Notes: generated from the sequence alone by a model not told the origin. Numbered from the stretch's first letter, positions 24,004-32,941 are shown. The stretch is DNA of 64,000 bases from Clostridiales bacterium CCNA10 (GCA_003573975.1 AP018533.1:558001-622000), one strand, 5' to 3'. Program-made: numbers and translations.

Positions 24004-24851
24004 GTCGGACGCCAAAGGAACCGGTCAAGCTGGTCCCGGTACCCAGCACCAACAAGATCCCGGAGCGGGACATCGATAAAAGCCCCATTCTGGAGTGCCG
24101 CCACCTGGGCATCGACTTCGGCGGCCTGGCGGCGGTAAAGGACTTCAACATGGCCATCGGCCGCACCGAGATCGCCGGCCTCATCGGCCCAAACGGTGCG
24201 GGCAAGACTACGGTGTTCAATCTGCTGACCAAAGTGTATCAGCCTACCCGGGGCACCATCCTGGTGGACGGCGTGGACACCCACAACATGAACACCGTCC
24301 AGGTGAACAAGGCGGGCATCGCCCGCACCTTCCAGAACATCCGCCTGTTTTCCAACCTGAGCGTGGAGGACAACGTGAAGCTGGGCCTGCACAACCACAT
24401 CAACTATAATATGTGGTCGGGGATCCTCCGCCTGCCCCGGTACTGGAATGCGGAGCGGCTGGCCCACGAGCGGGCCATGGAGCTGCTGTCCATCTTCGAC
24501 ATGGGCTATCTGGCGAAGTACAAGGCGGGCTCTCTGCCCTACGGCGACCAGCGGAAGCTGGAGATCGTCCGGGCCCTGGCCACCAACCCCAGCCTGCTGC
24601 TGCTGGACGAGCCGGCGGCGGGCATGAACCCCTCGGAGACCGCGGAGCTTATGGACAATATCGTCAAGATCCGGGACACCTTCGGCATTGCCATCCTCCT
24701 CATTGAGCACGATATGAACCTGGTCATGGGGATCTGTGAGGGCATCGCGGTGCTCAACTTCGGGCAGATCATCGCCAAGGGTACCCCGGACGAGATCAAA
24801 AACGACCCGGTGGTCATCGAGGCCTATCTGGGCAAGCGAAAGGAGGCGTGA
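24000..24851 (+). CDS. livG: branched-chain amino-acid ABC transporter ATPase LivG
   Basis: The 283-residue ATPase shows Walker A GPNGAGKTT near residue 63, a Q-loop and ARTFQNIRLF near 110. The ABC motif region is degenerate (SLPYGDQRKLEI near 178, with LPYGDQ instead of LSGGQ, as is usual for LivG), and Walker B is LLLLDEPAAGMNP near 200. The N-terminus carries about 25 extra residues. It energises the LivHM permease. Confidence 0.95.
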   Translation: MSRTPKEPVKLVPVPSTNKIPERDIDKSPILECRHLGIDFGGLAAVKDFNMAIGRTEIAGLIGPNGAGKTTVFNLLTKVYQPTRGTILVDGVDTHNMNTVQVNKAGIARTFQNIRLFSNLSVEDNVKLGLHNHINYNMWSGILRLPRYWNAERLAHERAMELLSIFDMGYLAKYKAGSLPYGDQRKLEIVRALATNPSLLLLDEPAAGMNPSETAELMDNIVKIRDTFGIAILLIEHDMNLVMGICEGIAVLNFGQIIAKGTPDEIKNDPVVIEAYLGKRKEA

Positions 24852-24854
24852 CCG

Positions 24855-25565
24855 ATGGAGACACTGCTGAAGGTAGAGGGCATCAACGTCTACTACGGGG
24901 CCATCCACGCCATCAAGGACATCTCCTTCCAGGTCAACCAGGGGGAGATCGTCACGCTGATCGGGGCCAACGGCGCGGGCAAGACCACCACCCTCCAGAC
25001 CGTCTCCGGCCTGCTCCGGTCCAAGACGGGGAGCATCCTCTTTGACGGACAGGACATCAACACTGTGAGCGCCGACAAGCTGGTGGGCCGGGGCCTGGCC
25101 CAGGTACCCGAGGGCCGGCGGGTGTTCCTCCAGATGTCGGTGGAGGAGAACCTGGAGATGGGGGCCTATACCCAGCCCCCCGCCGGTGTGCCCCGTGATC
25201 TGGAGATGGTGTACGACCTGTTCCCCCGTCTGAAGGAGCGCCGCAGCCAGGTGGCGGGTACGCTGTCCGGCGGCGAGCAGCAGATGCTGGCCATGGGCCG
25301 CGCCCTCATGTCCCACCCCAAGCTGCTGATGCTGGACGAGCCCTCCATGGGCCTGGCCCCCATCCTGGTGGAGCAGATCTTTAACATCATCCAGGACCTG
25401 AACCGGAAGGGCTCCACCATCCTGCTGGTGGAGCAGAACGCCCAGATGGCCCTGTCCGTGGCCCACCGGGGCTATGTGATGGAGACCGGAAAGATCGTGG
25501 CCACCGGTAGCGGCGCGGAGCTGATCGAGAGCCCGGAGATCAAGCGCGCCTACCTGGGCGGCTGA
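24855..25565 (+). CDS. livF: branched-chain amino-acid ABC transporter ATPase LivF
   Basis: The 236-residue ATPase has Walker A GANGAGKTT near residue 38, signature TLSGGEQQMLAMGRALMSHP near 137 and Walker B LLMLDEPSMGLAP near 159. It is the last gene of the livJHMGF operon and follows livG after 3 bp. A strong terminator follows. Confidence 0.96.
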   Translation: METLLKVEGINVYYGAIHAIKDISFQVNQGEIVTLIGANGAGKTTTLQTVSGLLRSKTGSILFDGQDINTVSADKLVGRGLAQVPEGRRVFLQMSVEENLEMGAYTQPPAGVPRDLEMVYDLFPRLKERRSQVAGTLSGGEQQMLAMGRALMSHPKLLMLDEPSMGLAPILVEQIFNIIQDLNRKGSTILLVEQNAQMALSVAHRGYVMETGKIVATGSGAELIESPEIKRAYLGG

Positions 25566-25621
25566 CGGGGGCTCCCGGCCAAAGAAAAGAGCCTCCCGTC
25601 TTGTGAGACAACAGAAAACGC

Positions 25622-25664
25622 TGCCGGAGACCGCCATGTCGGCGGTCTCCGGCAACGTTTTTTT
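25622..25664 (+). terminator. terminator of the liv operon
   Basis: A 14-bp perfect stem TGCCGGAGACCGCC with an ATGTC loop is followed by ACGTTTTTTT. It is convergent with the aminotransferase gene. Confidence 0.92.
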
Positions 25665-25674
25665 CTGTCTGGGC

Positions 25675-26805
25675 TCAGCTTTTGGCCTTCTGAGCCAGGA
25701 AGGCGCTCATGGCCTCCAGGCCGTCCACCAGGGTCTGCCGGTCGCAGGCGTAGCCCACCCGGACGCAGCGCTCCTGTTGGAAGCAGTCGCCCGGGGTGAC
25801 GAAGGCCCCGGTGGCGTGATACATCTCCTTGCAGAAATCATAGGAGGGGATGTCCAGGTCGTAGTACACCAGGGCGGTGGTCCCAGCCTGGGGCTTGACA
25901 TAGGTGACATGGGGCTCCCGCCGGACCCAGTTGTCCAGAATGGACAGATTCTCCCGTACGATGCCCCGGTTGCGGGCCAGCAGCTTGTCTCCGTGCTTCA
26001 GGGCCAGGGCGGCCACCGTCTCATCCAGCAGCCCGCAGCTGATGAGGTCATAGTCCCGGTGGATGAGGCAGCGCTCCAGCACCTCAGGATCCCGGGAGGC
26101 GATCCAGCCCAGCCGGATCCCGGCCAGGGAGAACACCTTGGACATACTGCTGACGCTGATGCCCTTCTCATACAGGTCCACGATGGAGGGGCAGTAGCCG
26201 TCCTCCTGGGTGAGATGGCGGTACACCTCGTCGCACAGGATATAGGCCCCGTGGCGGCGGGCAATGGAGACGATCTCCTCCAGCATCTCCTGGGACATGA
26301 GGGCCCCGGTGGGGTTGTTGGGGTTGTTCAGGCAGATGAGCTTGACCCCTTCCTGGGCCAGCTCCTCCAGGCGGGCCAGGTCGGGCAGAAAGCCGTTGTC
26401 CGGGGACAGGGGGAGCAGTTCCACCTGGGCCCCCAGGGAGTCGGGGATGGAGTACAGCTGCTGATAGGTGGGCAGGACGGAGATGACCTTGTCCCCCGGC
26501 TCTACCAGGGAGCAGAACAGGTGGTGGTTGGCTCCGGCGGCGCCGTGGGTGGGGATCACCTGCTCCGGACGCAGGTCCCGGTACAGCCGGCAGATCCCCT
26601 CCAGAAAGGCGGGCTGGCCGAAGATGTCCCCGTAGGTCAGCCGCCGGGCGCACAGGGAGGAGAGAAAGGCCTCCTTGTCCTCGCCGGTGAGCTGGAACAG
26701 CTCGTCCAGGGAGACGGAGTCCACACAGGTTTCAGCGATGTTGTACCTGGCCCCCACCTCATATTGATTCATCCATTCTTCTACCAGAAAGGGTTTGATC
26801 TCCAT
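25675..26805 (-). CDS. PLP-dependent class I/II aminotransferase (MEIKPF family)
   Basis: The 376-residue fold-type I enzyme shows CLNNPNNPTGAL near residue 161, CDEVYRHLTQE near 191, and the PLP lysine in SSMSKVFSLAGIRLGW near 220. The N-terminus MEIKPFLVEEWMNQYEVGAR is typical of a clostridial group annotated as aminotransferases or capreomycidine-synthase-like proteins. The substrate cannot be told from sequence. It lies 14 bp downstream of a second aminotransferase gene in one operon under a MerR-type promoter. Confidence 0.85.
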   Translation of the reverse strand: MEIKPFLVEEWMNQYEVGARYNIAETCVDSVSLDELFQLTGEDKEAFLSSLCARRLTYGDIFGQPAFLEGICRLYRDLRPEQVIPTHGAAGANHHLFCSLVEPGDKVISVLPTYQQLYSIPDSLGAQVELLPLSPDNGFLPDLARLEELAQEGVKLICLNNPNNPTGALMSQEMLEEIVSIARRHGAYILCDEVYRHLTQEDGYCPSIVDLYEKGISVSSMSKVFSLAGIRLGWIASRDPEVLERCLIHRDYDLISCGLLDETVAALALKHGDKLLARNRGIVRENLSILDNWVRREPHVTYVKPQAGTTALVYYDLDIPSYDFCKEMYHATGAFVTPGDCFQQERCVRVGYACDRQTLVDGLEAMSAFLAQKAKS

Positions 26806-26819
26806 GTCGTAAAACCTCC

Positions 26820-27998
26820 TTAGTGCAGCAGTGCGGCCAGCTTGGCCAGCCGGTCCAGGGCCTGTTCCAGGGTCTCCTCGCTCCGGGCGAAGTGCAGGCG
26901 GATGAGGTGGTTCACCGGCTCCCGGAAAAAGCTGGAGCCGGGCACCGCGGCGACGCCGATCTCACGGATCATCCACTCGCAGAACTCCAGATCGCTCCAG
27001 CCCTGGAAGCGGTCCAGGGCCAGAAAGTCAGAGATGTCCAGCAGGACGAAATAGGTCCCCTGGGGGACGTTGTGCTTCAGCCCCAGCCGGTCCAGGCCCT
27101 TCAGGAACACATCCCGCTTCCGGGTGTACAGCGCGGTCAGCTCCTTGTAATAGGATTGAGGGAAGCGGACTCCCACGCAGGCGGCCTCCTGAAGGGGGGC
27201 GGGGGCCCCGACGGTGAGGAAATCGTGGACCTTTTTGGCGTGCTCAATGACCTCCGCCGGGCCGATGAGATAGCCCAGCCGCCAGCCGGTGATGGAGTAG
27301 GTCTTGGACAGGGAGCTGCAGGTGATGGTGCGGTCCTCCATCCCGGGCAGGCCGGCCATGTGGACGTGGTGGAAGGGGGCAAACACGATGTGCTCGTATA
27401 CCTCGTCGGTGATGACGTACGCGTCATACCGCTGGGCCAGGGCGCCGATGTACTCCAGCTCCTCCCGGGTAAAGACCTTTCCTGTGGGGTTGGAGGGATT
27501 GCAGACGATGATGGCCTTGGCCCCCTGGCGGAAGGCGTCCTCCAGGGCGGCGCGGTCGAAGTCAAAGGCCGGCGGGACCAGAGGGATGTAGATGGGCTCC
27601 GCGCCGGAGAGAATGGCGTCCGCCCCGTAATTTTCATAGAAGGGGCTGAATACGATCACCTTGTCCCCGGGATTGCACACCGTCATCATGGCGGACATCA
27701 TGGCCTCGGTGCCGCCGCAGGTGACCAGCACCTGGGCGTTGGGATCCACGGTCCGGCCGGTGGCCCGGCTGTGCTTGTCCGCCAGGGCCTCCCGCAGGTT
27801 CTGGGCCCCATAGGTGACGGAGTACTGGTGGGGGCCCTCATAGGCCACCTGGGCCAGGCGGTCCAGCAGGGGGCGGGGCGGGTCGAAGTCGGGGTAGCCC
27901 TGGGAGAGGTTGATGGCGTCGTACTGCTCGCTGATCCGGGTCATCCGCCGGATCACAGAGTCGGTGAACAGCTGTACGCGGCGGCTGGGCTGTGGCAT
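26820..27998 (-). CDS. PLP-dependent aminotransferase (KAT/methionine aminotransferase type)
   Basis: The 392-residue class I aminotransferase has INLSQGYPDFDPP near residue 30, VTYGAQNLREALADK near 59, ICNPSNPTGKVFT near 165, YVITDEVYEHIVF near 192, and PLP lysine SLSKTYSITGWRLGY near 229. This pattern is typical of kynurenine/glutamine/methionine transaminases. It is the first gene after the divergent MerR promoter and is likely cotranscribed with the second aminotransferase. Two linked aminotransferases suggest amino-acid degradation or nitrogen exchange. Confidence 0.87.
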   Translation of the reverse strand: MPQPSRRVQLFTDSVIRRMTRISEQYDAINLSQGYPDFDPPRPLLDRLAQVAYEGPHQYSVTYGAQNLREALADKHSRATGRTVDPNAQVLVTCGGTEAMMSAMMTVCNPGDKVIVFSPFYENYGADAILSGAEPIYIPLVPPAFDFDRAALEDAFRQGAKAIIVCNPSNPTGKVFTREELEYIGALAQRYDAYVITDEVYEHIVFAPFHHVHMAGLPGMEDRTITCSSLSKTYSITGWRLGYLIGPAEVIEHAKKVHDFLTVGAPAPLQEAACVGVRFPQSYYKELTALYTRKRDVFLKGLDRLGLKHNVPQGTYFVLLDISDFLALDRFQGWSDLEFCEWMIREIGVAAVPGSSFFREPVNHLIRLHFARSEETLEQALDRLAKLAALLH

Positions 27999-28036
27999 GG
28001 CAATGTGCCTCCTTTACTTGCGCTTGCTTCTTTGAT

Positions 28037-28067
28037 ACAATAAAGGATAACGTAACGTGATAGTCAA
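28037..28067 (-). promoter_or_regulatory. MerR-type promoter with 19-bp spacer and dyad
   Basis: On the minus strand TTGACT (28062-28067) and TATTGT (28037-28042) are separated by 19 bp. The spacer holds the imperfect dyad ATCACGT-T-ACGTTAT. A 19-bp spacer with a central dyad is the hallmark of MerR-family activation, and a MerR-type gene starts 14 bp to the right. Confidence 0.75.
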
Positions 28068-28080
28068 GGGGGGATTTTTC

Positions 28081-28905
28081 GTGGCGGAGAAAGAGAACGC
28101 CTCCCGCCTGCGGGCGGCCGACTTTGCCCGCATCTGCGGGACCAACAAGCGAACCCTGCACCACTACGACCAGATCGGCCTGTTTGCCCCAGCCCTCCGG
28201 GGGGAGAACGGCTACCGCTATTACAGCCAGGAGCAGTACGATGTGTTCATGGTCATCTCCGCCCTGAAGGAGCTGGGGATGCCCCTGCTGGACATCAAGG
28301 CATATCTGGACCGGCGGGACCCGGAGCGGCTCTCCGCCCTGCTGGACCAGCAGGAGGCGGAGGTGGAGCGGGAGCTGGCCCAGCTCCGGCGGATCCAGAC
28401 CATGATCCGCACCAAGCGGAAGCTGCTGGAGCAGGGGCGGCGGGCGGTGTGCGGCCAGGTGTTCTTTGAGGACTGTCCTCCGGCGCTGCTGATCCTCAGC
28501 GAGCCCATCCACAGCGCCGACCCGGCGGTGGCCGCACCCATCCTGTATGAGCACCTGGCCCGCTGTCACCGGGAGGGGTGGAACGAGGGCTACCCCTTCG
28601 GGGCGATGATCTCCGGGAAGAGTCTGGCGGCGGGGCGGTTTGACGAATATGCCTGCTACTTCACCCAGGTGGAGCACCCGGCGGCCGGAGTCCCGCTGTT
28701 TGAAAAGCCGGCGGGGCGGTACGCCGCCATCTGCCTCCAGGGGGACTACCACCGCGCCCGGGAGGCCTACCGCCAGCTGCTGGATGAGATTTCCGCCCGG
28801 GGGCTGCGTCCGGTGGGCTGCTCCTATAAGGAGGGGCTGTGGGACGAGATCGCCCAGCGGGATCCCGCCCAGTACCGCACCAAGATCTCGGTGGCGGTGG
28901 AGTGA
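28081..28905 (+). CDS. MerR-family regulator with GyrI-like effector domain
   Basis: The GTG start at 28081 has AAGGGGGGA six bases upstream (an in-frame GTG at 28057 lacks a site). The 274-residue protein has a MerR winged helix at residues 1-75 (FARICGTNKRTLHHYDQIGL and NGYRYYSQEQ), a dimerising coiled coil to about 120 and a C-terminal effector-binding domain (YAAICLQGDYHRAREAY and RPVGCSYKEG). It probably activates the divergent aminotransferase operon in response to a small ligand. The ligand is unknown. Confidence 0.88.
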   Translation: MAEKENASRLRAADFARICGTNKRTLHHYDQIGLFAPALRGENGYRYYSQEQYDVFMVISALKELGMPLLDIKAYLDRRDPERLSALLDQQEAEVERELAQLRRIQTMIRTKRKLLEQGRRAVCGQVFFEDCPPALLILSEPIHSADPAVAAPILYEHLARCHREGWNEGYPFGAMISGKSLAAGRFDEYACYFTQVEHPAAGVPLFEKPAGRYAAICLQGDYHRAREAYRQLLDEISARGLRPVGCSYKEGLWDEIAQRDPAQYRTKISVAVE

Positions 28906-28920
28906 GGCTGCGGAGATGCG

Positions 28921-28957
28921 TAAAAAGGGCCCGGACCGCGGCGCGGTCCGGGCCCTT
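28921..28957. terminator. bidirectional terminator between merR-like and DUF815 genes
   Basis: A 15-bp perfect stem AAGGGCCCGGACCGC has a GGC loop, with A5 on the left giving a minus-strand T-run. Confidence 0.85.
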
Positions 28958-28972
28958 GCTGTCCGGAGGAGA

Positions 28973-30172
28973 TCAGCCGGTAAGGCTGGCGATGAACTGC
29001 CGGGCCACCCGGGGGGTGCGGCCGGCGTGGCGGATCTCCCACTCCATGGCACGGGCGTGGAGAAGCTCCCGGTCCATCTCCACCTGGTACAGACCGGCCA
29101 GGTGGTCGATGAGGGCCAGATACTCCCGCTTGTTCATGGTCATATAGGGGATGCGCAGGCCGAAGCGCTCGGCCAGAGCGGTCTTTTCCGAGATGGTCTC
29201 AAAGGTGTCGATCTCCTCGCCCGCCCGCTCTGAGAAGGTCTGCCGTACCAAGTGACGCCGGTTGGAGGTGGCGTAGATGGCCACATTGACCGGCCGCTTC
29301 TCCAGCCCGCCCTCCAGAATGGTCTTGAGGGAGGAGTAGGTCTGGTCGTCCTGGTCGAAGGCCAGGTCGTCGATGAACAGGATGAACTTCTGGCGGCGTC
29401 CGGCCAGGGAGCGGATGAGCCGGGGCATCCCCACCAGGTTTTCCTTCTGGATCTCGATGAGCCGCAGGTCCTCCATGCCCTCCAGATAGAGCATGGATTT
29501 CACCGTGGCGGATTTGCCCGTGCCGCCGTCGCCGAAGAGGAGCACGTTGTTGGAGGGGCGGCCCGCCACCAGAAGGCGGGTGTTGTCCAGCACCTGCTGC
29601 CGCTGCTGCTCATAGCCCAGCAGCTCCACCGGATGGGGACAGTCCGGGTCGGCCACCGGGATCAGGCTGCCGTCCTCCCAGAGAAAGGCCCGGTATTTGG
29701 CGTACAGCCCCGCCCCATGCTCCCGGTAGAAGGCGGTGAGGGCGTCAAAGTCGAAGGGGCTCCCGGTCCGCCACTGGGACAGTCCGGCCAGCACCGGGGC
29801 GAACTCCGGCGGGAGCAGGGCCTGAATGGCGTCCAGGAAGCAGGAACAGCCGGTCCCGGCCAGCCGGACCAGGGTGTCCACATCTTGCCGCGCGGCCTGC
29901 TCCAGGACGGGGTCGGAGCCGCCCTGGTCGATCAGCAGGGAGTACGCGCTCTCATGGAAGCGCAGGCGGTCCCACAGCCAGTCCCCCAGTCCCTGGAACT
30001 CCTCCCGGCACAGGGCGGCAAACAGGCCGGTATAGGCGGCCAAGGCCTCCTCGCCGTCCTGGCGGTGCAGGGCGTCCAGCAGCCCGGTGACCGACCGGCC
30101 GATCTCAGTTTCCAGTTCCTCCCGATAGACGGTCAGCCCCCGCAGAGCGGCGCGCAGTTCCTTCCATTCCAT
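28973..30172 (-). CDS. AAA-type ATPase, DUF815 family
   Basis: The 399-residue protein has a helical N-terminal half (residues 1-175) and an ATPase half. Walker A LLFGDGGTGKSATVKSML is near residue 213, Walker B FILFIDDLAFD near 253, and ATSNRRHLVR near 290 with Arg-rich sensor regions. DUF815 ATPases are conserved in Clostridia and have no settled function. The start ATG at 30170-30172 is chosen because the open frame continuing upstream crosses the promoter and antisense of dusB. The gene is single, divergent from dusB. Confidence 0.85.
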   Translation of the reverse strand: MEWKELRAALRGLTVYREELETEIGRSVTGLLDALHRQDGEEALAAYTGLFAALCREEFQGLGDWLWDRLRFHESAYSLLIDQGGSDPVLEQAARQDVDTLVRLAGTGCSCFLDAIQALLPPEFAPVLAGLSQWRTGSPFDFDALTAFYREHGAGLYAKYRAFLWEDGSLIPVADPDCPHPVELLGYEQQRQQVLDNTRLLVAGRPSNNVLLFGDGGTGKSATVKSMLYLEGMEDLRLIEIQKENLVGMPRLIRSLAGRRQKFILFIDDLAFDQDDQTYSSLKTILEGGLEKRPVNVAIYATSNRRHLVRQTFSERAGEEIDTFETISEKTALAERFGLRIPYMTMNKREYLALIDHLAGLYQVEMDRELLHARAMEWEIRHAGRTPRVARQFIASLTG

Positions 30173-30313
30173 ACAGATCCCCCCGATTTCGCGGTTTTCC
30201 CCTATTCTAATGGGAACGGGCGGCCTTGTCAACCTGTGGCTGATATGATAGAATACACTGCGATCAGGGCGGCGCACCGCCCATTCTGTATGTTTTATTT
30301 CCAGGAGGTCCCC

Positions 30314-31315
30314 ATGGTTGAGATCGGAGGAATCAAAATCGATGTTCCGCTGGCGCTGGCCCCCATGGCGGGGGTGACAGACCTGGCGTTCCGCACCATC
30401 TGCCGGGAGCAGGGGGCAGGGCTGACCTGTACCGAAATGGTCAGTGCCAAGGCCCTGTGCTTTCAGGATAAAAAGTCCATTCCCCTGCTCCAGCTGGGGG
30501 AGGGGGAGCACCCCGCCGCCGCCCAGATCTTCGGCAGCGACCTGGTGTGCATGGAGGAGGCGGCCGCCATCGCCCACGAGGTGTCCGGGGCGGACCTCAT
30601 CGACATCAACATGGGCTGCCCCGTGCCCAAGGTGGCCAACTCCGGGGACGGCTCCGGACTGATGCGGGACCCGGACAAGGCGGTCCGGGTGCTGGAGGCG
30701 GTGGTCCGGGGGGCAGGCTGTCCCGTCACCGTCAAATTCCGGCTGGGCTGGGACAAGGGCTCCATCAACTGTGTGGAGTTTGCACGGGCGATGGAGGAGG
30801 CTGGCGCGGCCGCGGTGGCCGTCCACGGCCGGACCCGGAACCAGATGTACGCCGGGACGGCCAACTGGGACTGGATCCGGGAGGTCAAGCGGGCAGTGAA
30901 GATCCCCGTTCTGGCCAACGGAGATGTGTTCAAGCCCAGCGACGCGCCCCGGATCCTGAAATATACCGGGGCGGACATGGCTATGATCGGCCGGGGCGTC
31001 TTTGGAAATCCCTGGCTGTTCGCCCAGTGCAGGGCGGCCCTGGAGGGGCGGGAGATCCCACCCATGCCGCCGCTGGCGGAGCGGTGCGACACCGCCGTGC
31101 GGCAGTTCGAGCTGTCGGCGGCCAACAAGGGGGAAAAGATCGCCTGTCTGGAGGCCAGGCGGCACTACGCCTGGTACTTGAAGGGGGTGCCCCATGCGGG
31201 GTACTACAAGGAACAGATCGTGAAGATCACCTCCCTGGAGGATGTGTACCGGGTGACCAGGGGGATCAAGCGGGATCTGGCGGACGCACCGACGGCAGCC
31301 GGAGCAGAGCGGTAA
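30314..31315 (+). CDS. dusB: tRNA-dihydrouridine synthase
   Basis: The 333-residue flavoenzyme reduces uridines in tRNA. The start ATG at 30314 has AGGAGG upstream. DusB motifs are APMAGVTDLAFRTI near residue 15, INMGCPVPKVANSGDGSGLM near 94 (with the catalytic Cys), RTRNQMYAGTANW near 174 and GNPWLFAQC near 235. It is the first gene of a dusB-sigma-anti-sigma unit; the sigma gene begins 49 bp later. Confidence 0.95.
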   Translation: MVEIGGIKIDVPLALAPMAGVTDLAFRTICREQGAGLTCTEMVSAKALCFQDKKSIPLLQLGEGEHPAAAQIFGSDLVCMEEAAAIAHEVSGADLIDINMGCPVPKVANSGDGSGLMRDPDKAVRVLEAVVRGAGCPVTVKFRLGWDKGSINCVEFARAMEEAGAAAVAVHGRTRNQMYAGTANWDWIREVKRAVKIPVLANGDVFKPSDAPRILKYTGADMAMIGRGVFGNPWLFAQCRAALEGREIPPMPPLAERCDTAVRQFELSAANKGEKIACLEARRHYAWYLKGVPHAGYYKEQIVKITSLEDVYRVTRGIKRDLADAPTAAGAER

Positions 31316-31363
31316 AGCGGGCCGGACCGCGCCGCGTGAGCTGTACAGGAGGGAGAGAGCGGT

Positions 31364-31975
31364 TTGACCGAACAAGAGATCGTGCTCCGGGCGAAGGGGG
31401 GCGACCAGGACGCCTTTGCGGAGCTGGTGACGGCCCACCAGGACCGGATCTACACCCTGTGCCTTAGAATGACCGGGAACCGGGAGGACGCCCAGGACGC
31501 GGCCCAGGAGGCGTTCCTCAACGCCTGGCGGGGACTGGCCTCCTTCCAGGGGGGCAGCAGCTTTTCCACCTGGCTGTACCGTCTGGCGTCCAATGCCTGC
31601 ATTGATCTGCTGCGCAGGCGGAAGCGGCGGCAGGAGGGAGAAGCGCCCCACTCTCTGGACGACGAGGAGGCGGGCTGGCCGGAGCCGGCGGCCCCGGGGG
31701 GCGGTCCGGAGGAGGAGCTGGAGCAGAAGGAGCGGCGGCAGGCGCTGGAGCGGGAGCTGCGGGCCCTGCCGGACCATCAGCGGGAGATCCTGGTCATGCG
31801 GGAGGTGTCCGGACTGTCCTATCAGGAGATCGGGGAGCTTCTGTCCCTGGATCTGGGGACGGTGAAGTCCCGCCTGGCCCGGGCGCGGCTGGCGCTGAAA
31901 AAAAGATTGCTGGAAAATGGGAACTTTTTTACTCAGTCTGCGTCTAAGCCATCAGAAGAGACAAAAAGGAGGTGA
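31364..31975 (+). CDS. ECF-type RNA polymerase sigma factor
   Basis: The TTG start at 31364 has AGGAGGGA eight bases upstream. The 203-residue protein has region 2 (QDRIYTLCLRMTGNREDAQD near 24-43, then FSTWLYRLASNACIDLLRRR) and region 4 (LPDHQREILVMREVSGLSYQ near 138, then SLDLGTVKSRLARAR), the SigW/RpoE pattern. A zinc-finger anti-sigma gene starts 6 bp after its stop, so it is probably held inactive at the membrane and released by an envelope signal. The regulon is unknown. Confidence 0.93.
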   Translation: MTEQEIVLRAKGGDQDAFAELVTAHQDRIYTLCLRMTGNREDAQDAAQEAFLNAWRGLASFQGGSSFSTWLYRLASNACIDLLRRRKRRQEGEAPHSLDDEEAGWPEPAAPGGGPEEELEQKERRQALERELRALPDHQREILVMREVSGLSYQEIGELLSLDLGTVKSRLARARLALKKRLLENGNFFTQSASKPSEETKRR

Positions 31976-31981
31976 CCTGGC

Positions 31982-32878
31982 GTGCTGTCATGTGAAGAAG
32001 CCTTGGAACAGATGAGCCAGGCCCTGGACAGTCCGCTGACCGGAGAGGAGCAGGGGGAGCTGGAGGCCCATCTGGCCTGCTGCCCTGCCTGCCGGGCGGA
32101 CTGGGCGGCTCTGAGGGAGCTGCATCAGGCCATGGGGGAGCTGGAGGAGACTCCGGTGCCCGAGGGCTTTGCGGACCGCGTGATGGAGCGGGTCCGGGAG
32201 GATGCCCGCCCCGCCAAGGTCGTCCCCCTGTGGCGGCGGCCCCAGTGGAAGGCGGCGGCCGGACTGGCGGCCTGCGCGGTGATCTGCGTGGGGCTGTACT
32301 ACGGCGCGGACCGGCTCGGCCTGGGGGCGTCCGGGAATGTTGCGGCGGTCCCCGATCTCGCCCAGTGGTCAGAGGAGTCCGCAGGCTCCGGCGAGGCCCC
32401 AGTGGCCGGCGCGGCCTCTGCGGCCGGTACAGATGAGGATCCGGTGCAGAGCAAGACGACAGAACCGCCGGAAACAGCGGACGGGACGGAGACTGCCAGT
32501 GCGCCGCAGAGCGGCGCGGCCAATGGAGAGAACCCGTCGAAGGTTGCAGGTGTGCCGCGTGCCGCCCTTGTCCGGGGGGAAAACGCGGCGGGAGAGGCCC
32601 CTGAGCCTGCCCTGGCGGACGGGGAAGCGGGAGGAGCCGCGCTGTACAGCGTACAGCCGGAGGAGACCGAGCTGCTGCTGACCGCCCTGCCGGAGGGCGC
32701 GGCGGAGCTGCTGCCCGCTTTGGACCAGTGGGAGCTGGACGGACAGGGCCGCAGCTTCTGCGCGGTGAGCGCCCAGACGCTGGAGGCCCTGTGTGGGGCG
32801 CTGGAGGCGGCGGACATCCCCTTCCAGCGGCCGGAGCAGCCCTGGAGCGAGACCTGCCGGGTGATCCTGGCGGAATAA
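31982..32878 (+). CDS. zf-HC2 anti-sigma factor, membrane-anchored
   Basis: The GTG start at 31982 has GGAGGTGACC upstream. The 298-residue protein has a zinc-binding anti-sigma domain (AHLACCPACRADW near residue 29-41), one membrane helix near 88-104 and a Ser/Thr/Gly/Glu-rich low-complexity linker (about 110-215). A small C-terminal extracytoplasmic domain follows (225-298). The layout fits sensing outside and sigma binding inside. It is cotranscribed with the sigma factor. Confidence 0.87.
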   Translation: MLSCEEALEQMSQALDSPLTGEEQGELEAHLACCPACRADWAALRELHQAMGELEETPVPEGFADRVMERVREDARPAKVVPLWRRPQWKAAAGLAACAVICVGLYYGADRLGLGASGNVAAVPDLAQWSEESAGSGEAPVAGAASAAGTDEDPVQSKTTEPPETADGTETASAPQSGAANGENPSKVAGVPRAALVRGENAAGEAPEPALADGEAGGAALYSVQPEETELLLTALPEGAAELLPALDQWELDGQGRSFCAVSAQTLEALCGALEAADIPFQRPEQPWSETCRVILAE

Positions 32879-32892
32879 GACCGGAAGATCAG

Positions 32893-32941
32893 ACCGGCCG
32901 GAGCCTGCGGAATGCGGGGCTCCGGCCGGTTTGTCTTTTGT
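32893..32941 (+). terminator. terminator of the dusB-sigma-anti-sigma unit
   Basis: A 13-bp perfect stem ACCGGCCGGAGCC with a 12-base loop is followed by TTGTCTTTTGTT. Confidence 0.85.

Noticed and set aside
28973..31777. Very long (934-codon) minus-strand open frame
   Set aside because: Only the part from 30172 down matches a protein family (DUF815). The upstream part is antisense to dusB and the sigma gene and is an artefact of high GC content.
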